Source of the DNA: Armillaria gallica
Lineage: Eukaryota; Basidiomycota; Agaricomycetes; Agaricales; Physalacriaceae
Assembly (NCBI GenBank): GCA_037576215.1
Contig: JBANDB010000001.1
Span: 5,332,001-5,396,000, forward strand
Direction: 5' to 3'
DNA: 64,000 bases
Each line of letters starts with the position of its first letter. Position 1 is the first letter of the stretch. Made by a program: the position numbers and the translations under genes. Shown one piece after another: positions 22,352-36,969 of the stretch. Under the pieces are notes generated by a model. It had not been told where the DNA came from. It made no database searches and saw only the letters and a list, made by a program, of their open reading frames with translations.

Positions 22352-23468
22352 ATGGAGCTCCCTACGTACAATGGCCAGCAGGGACCGTCTGCTAGCCGTC
22401 CATCTAGCTCGATATCCCACCGTGTCCCCATAATATTCAGGCGACTGCACCGGTTCCAGCAGATGGTCCGTATTTTCTATGTCGTGCGCAGTGCTCTACT
22501 CTAACTTTGCTGTAGGACTTTGAGCTGGCAGCCTGGCAGCTCACATACCTATGTCTGGCACCCCGGAGAGTGTAAGTGTGAGCTTGAAGTCTGTGTGCGG
22601 CTGAATCACGGTCTGACCTATTCCAAGGTATCGGAACGTGTACTTCCATAAACGTACGCATTCAATGCACGGCTATTTATCGTATTCATGCAATATTGGG
22701 TACAGAAACGAAAAATACTTGGGCGCGAGACGATCCTGCGATACTGGTCCTCATCGGTGCATGTCTCTGTGGTGCGTGAATGGGTGCTCATGACCGTGGC
22801 TTGTCTAACTTGTTCTCCCAGTTTCTGCCGTGGCATGGGCTGTAGTGTACTCTTACACTATCTTCGAAGCCATTGAGTTGGCTTTCCTTATGATCGCCCG
22901 GGATTACCTGTTGACTGGCATTGTAATAGCCACGTTACTTTGGTATGACTGCTGATGCATTATCCTTGCTTCGCTGATGCCGTCTAGGGTCACGTCTAAT
23001 CGACTGTTACTGTCTCCACCTTCGCATTCAACGCCAACAGATTCCTTCGTAGAGTGGGCGTATGCATTTGACGTCCATACGAACGCTTTTTTCCCCTTGT
23101 ATCTTGCGCTCTACCTTGCTCAGCTGTTTCTACTTCCTATCGTTCTCAAAGACAATTGGGTGTGCCTTTGGGTTGGCAACACGCTCTACCTTGCCGCGTG
23201 GGTGCCTCTAGTTCATCTTTTGTGGCTGTCCTGATTATTGCTATGCAGTTTTGCGCAGTACACCTATGGGATATACCTCGGACTAAATGGTTCGTTACGA
23301 ATATTGCGCTGTTGCGAATTTCTCACCTTTGGTTCCACAGCATTACCCTTCCTGGTTCGGTCCGAGCTTCTCCTGTCCCCGTTATTGCCGTTATTCACAG
23401 CATACATAATATCTCTGCTCGGTTTCAATGTTGCCAAGCACGTCCTAGCGATATATTTCGGGTCGTAG
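22352..23468 (+). CDS. UNC-50 / Gmh1 family Golgi membrane protein
   Basis: Eight exons: 22352-22465, 22516-22571, 22628-22653 (26 nt), 22706-22771, 22822-22942, 22988-23197, 23249-23289 (41 nt) and 23341-23468. The joined protein starts MELPTYNGQQGPSASRPSSS and contains the family blocks RRLHRFQQMDFELAAWQLTY, LAPRRVYRNVYFHKQTKNTW, ARDDPAILVL, WAYAFDVHTNAFFPL and GNTLYLAA, ending HVLAIYFGS. Five or so hydrophobic segments are visible. UNC-50 proteins are inner-nuclear/Golgi membrane proteins needed for receptor trafficking in worms; yeast Gmh1 interacts with the Arf GEF Gea1. Several exons are so short that the gene is easily missed by simple open-frame searches. It is divergent from the WW gene and followed 200 bases later by calcineurin A. 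Confidence 0.92.
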
Positions 23469-23676
23469 AGCGGCTGTAGATACAATAATTTATACAGTTT
23501 GCTGAGCACTGGTGGTGCACACGATAGATGTAAGCGCTGTAAATAAGCTGTCAGCCAAAGCTGTGCCATGCCCTTTGCCTCTGAATCTGGATCGCCACCC
23601 GGCGTCACGACTCTTCTTCGAACCCTCACCTCCACCTTTTCCTTCTCTTTCCACGACGCCGTAACGACCTCTGGCA

Positions 23677-26163
<2,487 letters not shown>

Positions 26164-27700
26164 TTAATGGAGCCTACATTTTAGGTTCTGGACTTGTGTA
26201 TCTTTGTCTCGAGATGTGTCTTATTCTGTTAGCCTGTCATCTTATAATTCGCAGAGAACTGATTGTATCGTACATATCATTTTTATGATGGATTTTGTTC
26301 GCCTTTTCACACCGTTAAGCTGTTTGTGGCCGTGCACACCATCCAAATTACAATCTCCGACGCGGCGCTTCAAATCCCTTTGTCCACACAAAAAGTTTTT
26401 CTTCCGTTTTACATTCAACGTTCATGTTTCTCATCCGTGGTACCCGACTGTGTTCCCCAGCTTTCCCATAGTAAGTTTCTGATTCCTTGGGACAGCTCCT
26501 TGATGATATCTATCCATCTTTTCGAGTTGGTGACGATTCTCGATGATCCTTACTCGCAACATGCATCACCAACTGATCTACCGTTTTTTTACCTATTACC
26601 TTTTTCTCATCATTCTTTTGCTGACTCTTTTTGCTTTAGGTAGCCCGTAAGTTGGTTTTTGCCGAGTGACTGCGTGGATGATATGCGTTAGCGGGCGACA
26701 ATGACATGGGCCCCGAAGCTAACACACACCACCCTCTGAATTCTTTATTCTTTGGATGGGGATCATAGAGCTGATGATGGAATCAGGCCTCGGGTCTGGA
26801 GGCGGCTCCGATGACTAGACTAGGTGAGTCCAAGATGGCCGTGTTCCCCTTCATTGTGATGTTCCATTTTTCAATAACAAGCATATGTCCGAACGCATAT
26901 GAAGGACAATTTTATCTCGTCTGAAACCTTCTTTCGCTCTCGCTGTTTATGCGTTTCCTTTTAATACTTACTAACAACATTTTATAGGATCCTTTAAGCA
27001 TTCCGATCGAACAGCGGTGTCCGGCCTTGGTGTCGAACAGGTCAGTATCTATTTCTTCTTGCATCGCGTGATGATACATTCAGTTCTGCTTCCGAATGAG
27101 AGCAATCAACCTCTTGTGGACAACCAATTTACCAAAAACATTTTCTGATTCTCCTCGACTGTTCTCCTTTTCGATCGGATGTTGCTGACTATATCTTTGT
27201 CAGGTTTGTTGGCGGGTCAATTGAAGGATGACTATGTCGTGAGTATCTCATCTATCCGTTTCTTCTTGGAGGAAGAAAACAAGTTCATCCATTCTTTGAA
27301 TACCTTTTCGGGAACTGGATACGACGGCCCTCTTACCTGGTTTTCAGGTGAGAGTGTGGCTGTTCCGTTATGGAATGGCTCTAGGTCGTTGTTTCTAGCC
27401 GCCGATCATGGGAAAGAAAACATCGGCTTCTCTGATCATATATCATGCTTACATTCTTCTCGCCCGTCGATTGAACGGCTTGGCTGATAACATCCTCTTC
27501 ATAGGTTTACCCGGTACAATTATAGTCCATTGTTACTGTAGTGCTGTAATGACATCTCCGCATCAGCGAATGTAATGCGTCGCGGCTGAGGCGGTCGTTC
27601 ATGTAAGGGTAGCCCTCCGCCGCCATCTGATGCTTGGCTCTCGCCATAGATACATAAGAAAGTTCAAGTACAGCATGTCCTTCCTGTGTTCATCTTCGCT
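26164..27700. other. Intergenic, calcineurin 3' side to DUF6534 5' side
   Basis: About 1.5 kb. It has pyrimidine-rich stretches and several plausible intron-like GT-AG pairs around 26990-27510, so a 5' leader with introns for the next gene is possible. No protein motif was recognised. Confidence 0.4.
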
Positions 27701-29098
27701 ATGCAACCACCCCACATTCCCGTCGAGTCCAATCAGATCGTCGGTTCCCTTGAGATCGGCGTGTTCTTCAATCTCATTCTCTTGGGTGCTGTTGTAGTCC
27801 AAGGCTCCGTCTACTTTCGTCGGTGCAGAAGAGACTTTTGGTTATTCAAGCTTCTCGTAAGTTCATTGCGATTCCAGGTTACGCGTTCATTACTGAACAC
27901 GAACAGGTTACTCTCGTTTTGTACGTTCGACCGTAATGCAGCGAATGCAAGATCTAATTTGCCCATAGGAGTCTGGAAGTTGCGCACTCGATATGTTCCT
28001 TTCTATCGATATATTACTTCACCGTCATCATCGCAGACATCTCAGACCCTCGCAAGCCACGAAGTTCGTATTTCCTGGCTTCCGTGGCCGTCATTGAGCC
28101 TCTGTCGACGGCCCTAGTCCAGGTACCGCTGCCTTTCTTCATTCTCTTCCATTAGCGCTCATCCAAGTACGCAGGGGTTATTTTGCTTCCGCATCTATCG
28201 CCTCTCAGGCAACGTATACACTACCGGCTTGACGAGTCTACTCTCGACCTTTCGTGTGAGCTCAGGGCTGTTCTTGGGGTACCACGCATTCCGCGATGTG
28301 CCTCGGGAGCCTGCGTTTCTGGTGTTCCAGCAAGAATGGGACTGGCTCCTCACCACTGCCTTCGCTGTGGGTGCACTAGCAGATCTGACGATCGCTTGTA
28401 CGCTGTGCTATCATGTCAATAAGCTGGCTTCTCCACTGGTCATGGAAACGTACGTGCGGGGGAGATGCGGGGTTGGTGACTGAGTGCTGATGATTCGTTC
28501 AGATCAGGAGGGGTGTTGAATGGGATATTCTTGCGTTCGTTGCGTATGTTGTTGCTTGAACTATTGGGAGTGCTTCTGATGCTGATGTATACGTCTGGAC
28601 AGAGACGGGGTTGATTACTAGGTACGGGTTTGCGATGATTGATTCTCAATCCATCGACTGATGAAGGACACAGCCTGGCCTCAGTAACAGTTCTGATCTG
28701 TGTAATTTGATTTCTCTGTAGCTGCGCCTTGATTTAGTGATTAATTTGTTTGCTGCAGTTTCAGACGATGCAAGATACCTGCGAGTCTACTCTGTGATGA
28801 GTTGCTTTCTTGGACTAATTATCCTTGATAGTTGCCTGGATTGGGGTGTATATTGTCTTGGCTAAATGTGAGTCCTACACAGACTGTCTTCTATCGTGTC
28901 TAACATGCTCCTAGTGTACTCCAATGCATTGCTTTCGTCGTAAGTGGGACTCTTTGTATCATTAGCCTTTATCCGCTCATAGTACCCAGCTTGAATGCGC
29001 GCTATTCCTATCGCCGGATGATGAACGCTACGCGCTTCGATGCTGGCTCTGAGATTAGCGTAAATTCCAAGGTGAAGCGGTCACGGAGGTTGCTTTAG
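27701..29098 (+). CDS. DUF6534 family integral membrane protein
   Basis: Start at 27701 (MQPPHIPVESNQIVGSLEIG); an earlier in-frame ATG is at 27686. Pieces in order: helix 1 VGSLEIGVFFNLILLGAVVV, then YFRRCRRDFWLFKLL, YYFTVIIADISDP, a central segment TGLTSLLSTFRVSSGLFLGY, WDWLLTTAFAVGALADLTIA, CTLCYHVNKLASPLVMET, then ETGLITR, VAWIGVYIVLAKLYSNALLSS and LNARYSYRRMMNATRF, stopping at 29096-29098. This hydrophobic pattern and the C-terminal LY-S-N-x-LL-x-x-LN-R motif are typical of the agaricomycete DUF6534 family, which is greatly expanded in mushrooms and has no proven function. Introns are many and short; an apparent stop near 28555 falls in one of them. A second, distant member lies at 52789-54010. 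Confidence 0.8.
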
Positions 29099-29357
29099 GA
29101 AAAATACTCACTACATGACAGGAAAGTACTGTTAGACGCTGGAGGAAGCGGAAAGCTAGAAGGTATACACATCCGGGGGCCATCGAACTGTAGAGTTTAT
29201 TTATTACCTCTTATTATACCCCGAGAAAATTGTACATATTGCGCAGGCGCGGTGGACCCATATACCACAACAACTATCAACACGATTGACGCCGCAGAAA
29301 AATGTTACTAATCCAACGCTTAGAAGGTATTGCTCACTAATCCAACTGCTTACTACG

Positions 29358-30424
29358 ATGTCCAAGCGGAAACAGGACAAGAAAAACGACGACTCTGATT
29401 CTGACTCCGACGTCGTAGGTCTCTTCCTGCCCACCAGCAGCCATTTCCCTCACTCAGCGTCCTCAGTAGAGCCTGATCGACGTCGACTTTGACTTTTTCG
29501 ATCCAAATCCCAGCGTGGACTACCATGCCTTGAAGAGGCTTGTCGGCCAGCTTTTCCAGCGCGATGCCGACCTTTTTCATACGCACGAGCTCACGGAGCT
29601 GATCCTGAGTCAGCCTAGGGTGGGGACGACGATAAAAACCGATGGAATGGAGAGTGATCCTTATGCGCTGTTGACGGTGCTGAATATGCATAAACACAAA
29701 GTGCGTGGTATACCGTTTCTCGTCAAGTTTTCGCTGACCTTGAAGGTACAGGACCACCCCTCTATCAAGGCTCTGGCGCATTATTTCTTGGACAAGTCCT
29801 CAGCAGACCCGGCTTTCCATGCTACCCTGCAAGAGCTCTTCTCGCAGACAGAGTCGCACGTTGGCTTCGTGCTGTGCGAGCGACTCATCAACATGCCTGT
29901 CCAAGTAATACCCCCCATGTACCGCATGTTGATGGACGAGATGAAATGGGCGATCGATGATGTGTGTCCTTTTACGTCGTTACGTTGAGCTCTTTTGCTG
30001 ACCGCGGCAGAACGAGCCATACACGTTTTCGCACCTTATCTTCATATCGCGGACATACCATCTTTCGGAGGACGAGGAAGCAATGCTGTCTTCCACCCAG
30101 ACCAAACCGCACAAAACAAAAAGGACGAAAAAAGCCCCAGCTCCGACGTTCGCCCGTCCTGCAGATGGTATCTACTCGTTCCACCCAGAAGACGAATATA
30201 TCAGGCAGGTGAGGCTATCTTCATTAATCCGAAGCATAGGTTCCGATATCCTAAATCATTAGGCCTCCGTACATGCGGTGGACTATGCCTTCTCAACGTC
30301 GCCTACTGAGCCCCGCGATAAAGAATCCTTCGGACTAGATACGCGAGGAAGAATGATGCTTGTACCGGCCGAACATTTCTCAGCTCTGGTTGGGAAGATG
30401 TCTGAAGCGTACGCTGTCGGATGA
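29358..30424 (+). CDS. BCP1: BCP1/BCCIP family protein
   Basis: Start at MSKRKQDKKNDDSDSDSD, a charged N-terminus typical of the family. The first intron joins to LDVDFDFFDPNPSVDYHALK; the body reads RLVGQLFQRDADLFHTHELT, QPRVGTTIKTDGMESDPYAL and LPQELFSQ-like ESHVGFVLCERLINMPVQVI, then PPMYRMLMDEMKWAIDD and, after further introns, EPYTFSHLIFISRTY, PADGIYSFHPEDEYI and a C-terminal AVDYAFSTSPTEPRDKESFG, ending at 30424. Yeast Bcp1 is a chaperone of ribosomal protein uL14 and is needed for nuclear export of Mss4; the human homologue BCCIP binds BRCA2 and CDKN1A. Length (about 290 aa) fits. Housekeeping gene, plus strand, about 280 bases upstream of proline dehydrogenase. Confidence 0.92.
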
Positions 30425-30701
30425 ATGAAATTGTACGTCAGTCTACATGTTCCAGGTCAATAAAATGTCACCTTTTGAGGAAGAAAAAAGGGTATTGGAA
30501 AATTCACGGGTGCCTATGTTCTTAATGAAGTGTAAGGCGGAGTTTTCCTCTTATCGTATCTGGAACGAAAGATAGACAGGGGCTAATACTCCGAAGAGTT
30601 TCGGACCATGAACCTTGCTATAAGCGTCGCCGAGGCGTTCATTTCTTGTCCAGTGACTATCACCACTTTGAGCCCATTTCGGATCTTGCGATTACTCTTC
30701 C

Positions 30702-32743
30702 ATGTCTTTGGGTATCCTTACTCGACGCCTTGGGGCGAGATTGGGGCAAGGGGCCATTCAGAGCACCCGTAGACCGCGGTTATTCAGCTCCAGAGCATCC
30801 CTCAGGACCTCTCGCTCGAGGATTGGTGCCATATCTGGGGGTATATTGCTAGCTACCGGCTTGGGGGTATCTTCGTCTCCTATACATGCCGACAGCGAGT
30901 ACGACGATTCTACCAACAGCAAACCAAGTACGCCACTACGTGAATTGGTCCGGTCCTATATAGTCTACACGATGTGCTCGTTCCCGGTCTTGATCGATCT
31001 TTCTCCCACGATGCTGGATGTGCTCACGAGCATTCCTGGTGTCAAGCAAGTAACGGAGGCTGTGGTTAGGATTACTTTCTTCGATCAGGTACTGACATTT
31101 TATATTTGGTTGCTTTCATCTATTCACTCTAGGCGGTTAGTTCGTCGGAGGCGATACTGCTTTACAGACACTCCCGCTGTTGAAGAGCCTTCGTTCGGCT
31201 AACAAGGGAGCACTGTTTGCTTATTCCGTTGAGGTTGATGAACACGAGGCAACAGCAGCAGCGGCGTCTCCGAAGAAGGTCTCTCACCCTGTGCATAAAC
31301 GGATAGTAAACGAGATGGTGCATTGTATCGACGTTGCGGCCGATTTTGAGGATGGCATAGTTGCAGGCGCGACGGCAGGCCGGAGGACGTGGGTGGCAAT
31401 CAAATTGGTTCGTTCACTTATCGATGCGATGTAATATTAGACTAATCGTGTGTAGAGCGCTTTACTTCCAGACGCCAACGCCTTACTCCACTACTCGACG
31501 GCTCTCCTTGCATCACGGCCCAAAACCTCCGTTCCGTTTCCCGGTTGCCCCCACTCTAGCGACCTTGACATTCTTTATGCTCCGATTGGTTCCATCAAGA
31601 GCGATCTGACTGAAGATGACATCAAATCCCTTCGAGAGCTGCACGGTGATCTCAATCGGATCTGCAAACGTGCTAAAGAAAGAGGTGTCAAGATTATTAT
31701 CGATGCGGAATACAGGCATGCTTTTCCGTTGACGTTCTGAGCGATTCACTGATCGTTATGGATAAACCAGCTGGTATCAGCCTGCCATCGATGCTCTCCA
31801 GCTGGCTCTCATGCGGGAGTTCAACAAATTGGGAGGATCGAATAACGTACAACCGTTAATCTACGGGACCTTCCAGGCGTATCTAAGAAGGTGGATAGTT
31901 CCTCATCGGCCACAATCTATGACTCATTCATATGACAGGACACAGTTATACCTTGAACAATCCTTCAAAGACGCCAAGGCCGGCAACTATTCCCTTGGCG
32001 TGAAGTTAGTCCGAGGAGCGTACCACCTACGCGAGACCATCGCCCACCGATCCCATCAATCTGGCAAACCGTCCCTCTCGATATCATCCGAGCCCCTTCC
32101 ACCTGTATGGGCAGAGAAGCGGGAAACGGACGAATGCTATAATGAATGCGCGAAGATGCTCATCGGGGAGCTCAAGGAGGATTTGGGAAGAAAGGCGCAG
32201 ACGATGGGGATCTTGTTCGGGACGCATAATTGGGCGAGCTGCGAGTTGATTTTGAAAGAGCTGGTCGCGACAGGGTTGGCGAAGCATGTAGAAGGAGAGG
32301 GGGAGGAGGTCATGAACTTAGGTGATGAAGTTACGGAGAGGCTAACTATTGGACAGCTCTTTGGTGAGTGTTGTGTATCTGCCTATGGTGGGATGGCGGT
32401 GAATTAATGTTTTTCTCTTTCAGGCATGAGCGATGCTTTGACCGACTACTTGGTGGGAAGAACGCGATCGAGTACACCCATGATCATCAAGTGAGCGTAA
32501 TTTTTCATTTTGCACGTCGCCAAGCTTATCCATTCAATTCGCTCAGATACGTTCCGTACGGCGCTTTGTCAGAGGTACGCGATGTCGTTTACGTGGCAAC
32601 TATCTATTCATTAGTAACCCATCTAGGTGATGCCTTATCTGTCACGGCGAGCGATTGAGAACAAGTCGGTTCTTGGAGATGGGCAAGCATCTGAAGAGAG
32701 ACGGAGAGCGGGATCACAAATTTGGAAGCGTATATTTGGGTAG
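30702..32743 (+). CDS. PUT1: Proline dehydrogenase, mitochondrial
   Basis: MSLGILTRRLGARLGQGAIQ begins an Arg-rich mitochondrial presequence. Exons follow with FVGGDTALQTLPLLKSLRSA, HCIDVAADFEDGIVAGATAG, IIIDAEYSWYQPAIDAL (FAD-barrel strand), LIYGTFQAYLRR, SLGVKLVRGAYHLRE, ETDECYNECAKMLIGEL, ILFGTHNWASC, GMSDALTDYLVGRT and YVPYGALSEVMPYLSRRAIE, the flavin- and substrate-binding C-terminus, stopping at 32741-32743. The enzyme oxidises proline to pyrroline-5-carboxylate in mitochondria, passing electrons to the respiratory chain. The gene is complete and convergent with the MLKL-like gene, 64 bases between stop codons. Its 3' half was duplicated twice further along as pseudogene fragments (about 46020-46300 and 60120-60690). 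Confidence 0.95.
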
Positions 32744-32807
32744 GTCTATCAGTACAAGATTTGGGTGGATCGAAGTAGCTGCCGACGCGATATATAACCT
32801 GTTTCTT

Positions 32808-35800
32808 TTATACCTTGATAGAATAATGTATAACCAATGACAGAAGAAGAACATTCAGCGCAATGAGTATTCCGATGAGCTGACTCTGTGTGCGAGAGTT
32901 CGACGGCTCTTTCTCCGCTCGTATATGCGTAACTGGGGTGGCATCCGTAGTGTCCTTACGGTCATGGACAGGCGCTGGCAGTGCGATTTGCTTGATCTTG
33001 CGGGCTGTGTGCTTTTTTAGCAGAGTGCGTGAGCACAAGATACCAAATATCAACTCACTAGGAGGGTATTTAACTGGATCCTCATTGAAGATCTCCATGC
33101 GAGGAAAGTTAAAATACTCGCATATGTCCGCACCCTCGAGGGCAGGATCAAACCCGCACATGGTGTTTATCTCAACGATTGTTGAAAGTTGCGTTTTCGG
33201 TACTTGGTACACGTGCCCGCCAGCAGTGAATTCAACTTTGATTCCAAAAAGAACTTCCGCTTCTTCCACGGATATCTCATTGGATAGCTCCAGGTCACAA
33301 TACCAATGAATGACAGGCCAGGAAACTGTGTTGGATTGTGGATCAAGATGAGGTTCACTGATTGTTATCGAGAGGGCAAGTGCATAATCGCTATCTGCCA
33401 TAAATGTATCCAGTAATTGGAAGGGGTCATAGCATGGCCTGATATACAGGTCAAACGACACAGGCCATGAAAACAGTACTAGATATTGGTCAGTATAATT
33501 TTTAGTCCCTGTGATATGCTACACCAACCTTCGACGTATTTCATGTCGTGCATCCTACGATCAATGTCCCTTAGGTCCTGAGAAGAGGATGATGACAGCC
33601 GCGAAGCTTGTGCAAATAATGAGTGCATCATCCGCCGAGATCTTGTATATAGTCCGGACCAGTATGGATCCTCGGGGATTATCGAAATGCAATGCCTTTG
33701 AAGAGACAAAGATTGCATGGTAAGTGATCCACTGAACGAGCGAAGTCAGCAGGGAGTACACATGGATATTCACGTTGATCATACCTAAACGGGATTAGGT
33801 CGTCATTCGTCAATTCGCATACCCACGTTACAGCCTGTTCAGTGGGCACAACTGGAATCGTGCCGACCACCAGATAGTCCGTACGAAAGTGTTGCGTTGT
33901 CGTTCCAAAAACGTTGCCTGAGCTGTACATGTCATGGTCGCATGGTGACGAAATACGGCTGCCCATTAAGATATGAAGGGAGTCGTAAATATCTAGGAGA
34001 TGTTTTTTTTCCAAACTTGGGCTACGGCACATCAGCGAGTTCCAATCCCTGGGGTATAGGTTGTCTGGAAATTTCTCGTGTATGTAAGTCAATATCACTT
34101 TAGAATGCACTTTGCGGTTCCGAACTATCTCTATGGTAAAGCTGTTAATATAATATCGAAATGAGAATCCGGCGAACATGATCCGGCCTTGTTCATTTAT
34201 ATATATGTAGCTGAGGTTCAGATCCTTTGAAGCATCAGTTGTTAGTCGATGCATGTATTCTCTCAAGGCAATGACTCACATTCACATGGTCAGTCCAACC
34301 ATGCGGAGATGTGTGATACAGCCTACCGAGATAATCTGAGGCAGACTAATTTTGACTGTTCAAGATTGATGAACAGAAAATCAGGAAACGCGGCACCTCT
34401 AGATCATCGAACTACAGAAAGCACGTAATTTAGTGGCATCGTATCTACCTGAGTACATTTCGGAGTGGCGCACCAATTGAGTATTGAAGTGCAACAACTG
34501 AATCACAGTCAAGGAGGCACAGTGCCTGCGGACTGGATCTCGTGTGGTACCTCCAGACAAGTATAAGATCAGAAATGTCAAATAAATTATGATTATTGTT
34601 TACCGTGAAGTATAACCGCAGGAAAATCTGGAGATCTGCATACACCATATATTTGGGCAACACGTGGGTGTCTAGGTTGCACAAGATGAATGTTGCACAA
34701 ACACTGTCACAAAAGTCGCAGGCGTACTCCAGATTTATCAGTCTATCAATGTCTATATGGAATTGCTAGAGGACGCCTGAGCATCAAGGATGAAACAGAG
34801 CTAGAAAACTCACTTTCATGACATCATCAAGCTTGTTGCTGTCATGGTGGGAACGATATACACGAACAATTTTAGGCGCATTACTGTTGTCAACTTCTGC
34901 GCTATATGTATCAAGCCTTGCAAAGCTGTTTGGACCCTTGAAGAGACAAGAAGAAGCCAGGTGTTCTTTCACATAGATCTCCCAGCGCCGGACATCTCGA
35001 ACCTGCAATAATGCATCAATCAGTTGGGAGGTTCCTCATATAGGAAGATCAAAGTATAAATACTTTATCAGAACCCCCTTCTTTCAATGTTTGGACATCT
35101 GCGCTAAGCTTGTCAGCTTTCTTGCTCTGCAAGACACCCCATGTGCGTATCTCTTCACATATCCTGTCTGTGTTCTTGTGGGTATTAGATATGGTATGCC
35201 GTTGTGACGTCTCGATGGCACTAGTAAGAGCTTCCGTACTGGTCTTTAATCCATCTTTGATGTCTGAAATAACGAGACGCGAGTCGACGGCCGTGTGAAT
35301 CTATTGACCAACCTGGGTAAGCACATATTGGTAAGGGTTTCAAAACGCACTAGAAAATCCTCCTTGATCGTGCGCACGCGTTCTCGGTAACCGGTGATAG
35401 CGTCGGAAACATTCTTAGCCTTCAAGAAACGTTTGATCCCACGGGACTTGCGTCGAGTGCTGTTCAATTCAAAAGTCAAGTCCGTTAAGTATCTATTAAA
35501 AAAAGCATGGTTAGTAACGCTTCAGGCCCTTTCTGCGTTGACCCACACTTCAAGCTCTGCGCAAACATCAAGAAAACGAAGAGCGCTACTTTCTCCGTGT
35601 TCAGTAACGGTATTCTGAACTATCTCTATCGTCTTTCCTATACTGTCCGCCAAATCTAGTAGATCATCGTTATTCTTGCCAGCTCTCTGCAATATCTGGT
35701 TAAAGACGATACAAGGTAAAGCGGAAGCCTGTCACGTACTTCAATGGCCTCCAGGACAAGTACAGCACACCCAAAAACGCCTTTGATGTACGAAAATGGG

Positions 35801-35871
35801 GCCAATTCACCTGCGGTCGCGCCGAGCTTGGCTACATTAATCCAGGATTCCAGATTAGATGTACGAGTCAT
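32808..35871 (-). CDS. MLKL/HeLo-like N-terminal domain protein with C-terminal membrane anchor, copy A
   Basis: Starts MTRTSNLESWINVAKLGATA and continues APFSYIKGVFGCAVLVLEAIE; introns of about 40-60 nt join to NNDDLLDLADSIGKTIEIVQ, SSALRFLDVCAELEVYLTDL and KSRGIKRFLKAKNVSDAITG, then AVDSRLVISDIKDGL. This is the four-helix MLKL_NTD-like domain common in agaricomycetes, about 140 residues. The middle has YSAEVDNSNAPKIVRVYRSH, LGRLYHTSPHGWTDH, NLSYIYINEQGRIMFAGFS and DDLIPFR, resembling the kinase-like region of the same protein group, but I cannot see intact catalytic motifs. The C-terminus (SFDLYIRPCYDPFQLLDTF onward) ends in a hydrophobic anchor, IGILIALNVLLLSLVIHY, then SIKV. HeLo-type domains act in membrane-permeabilising cell death; a related role here is inference. 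Internal exon borders are partly approximate. Confidence 0.65.
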
Positions 35872-36969
35872 TGTGGAAGGATATCTGTCGAGAAAACAAG
35901 AGAACAGATAAGGGCACTTGGTTGAGATGCTGTGGAAGGACGGTAATAATGGTAAGGGGGCAAGAAGCGTGAAAGACCCTTTCACTAGGCGCTTTTTACG
36001 GAAGGCTTCGTTTTCGCACACGAATGATATATCATACGGCTGAGCACAACGATATATATGACTCTGGCGCTAACAAGGCGGTCATGATAAAGGATATTGG
36101 CGTGGGGGAGCGAACACTATCGGTAAGGTTTTCAATACTGAACCGGCCATATCTGGAAGAACCGCTTCGAAAAATTCAGCAAGGGACTTCAGTTGTATAT
36201 CTAAGTAAACCGCTCACCGAAGTCCGATAAGGCCTAAGAATAACTCGGAATGAATTGTGGACATGTTGACGTTGGCAGAGTTTCATCACCCGTCAAGTTG
36301 GAGAATTCCATTGACTTCATCTGCTCGAATAGGTCGATCTGCAGCACCCAAATCCGACGTCCAATGGTCCAGAGAGATGAATAAAGTGTGTAATCGGACA
36401 TATTAGTGAGTTTTACAGCATCATCAATGGTGTCGAGGGTTATAATTGAAAGCTGTATGAGATTCATTACACCGCGTGTCACGAGAACACAATCTCGTAC
36501 CTCCTTGTACTCGGTGTAACGCCGGTGAACACTAAACTTATCGCTGTATCATAGTGCCATCCCTCAAGACATCGGACTTGCGGTCCCTCCCCAATCGCTT
36601 CCGAGTGGTGGAACATAGTACTCAGTACATTCTCCGCCAAAGGTTGGGAAAACGAAGCGTCGAATCCGCATGTGAATCTCCACTCTTCAGAGATTTGCAG
36701 AGCGCGCAGATCTTCTCAGTCAGAGCGTCAGATACGCTCCGCAGGTAGACGTGCGCACTTGGCCAGAAAGGTAGATGAGGGCTCCAGATACAATCCCTTT
36801 CGCTCCTGCGTCTACATCAGCATTGCCGAGAACCTGTCGGAGAGTCCTGAGGGAAAGCCGTCGGTTACAAGTTAGAGGTCGTTCTTTTGCGCCAGCGCTG
36901 GGACTAGACGTCAGCGCGTCAGCAGCGACGAAGTGTTTTCCTTGAGAAATAATAGCTAATAACAGACGT
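35872..36969. other. 5' flank of MLKL-like copy A, possible gene fragment
   Basis: About 1.1 kb. Minus 36482-36234 is open (TRGVMNLIQLSIITLDTIDD...) and recurs in degraded form at about 48150-48390 in duplication B, so it was carried with the block. No family recognised. Confidence 0.4.

Noticed and set aside
29204..29434. Minus-strand open frame overlapping the BCP1 start
   Set aside because: Shadow of the charged Asp/Ser-rich BCP1 N-terminus.
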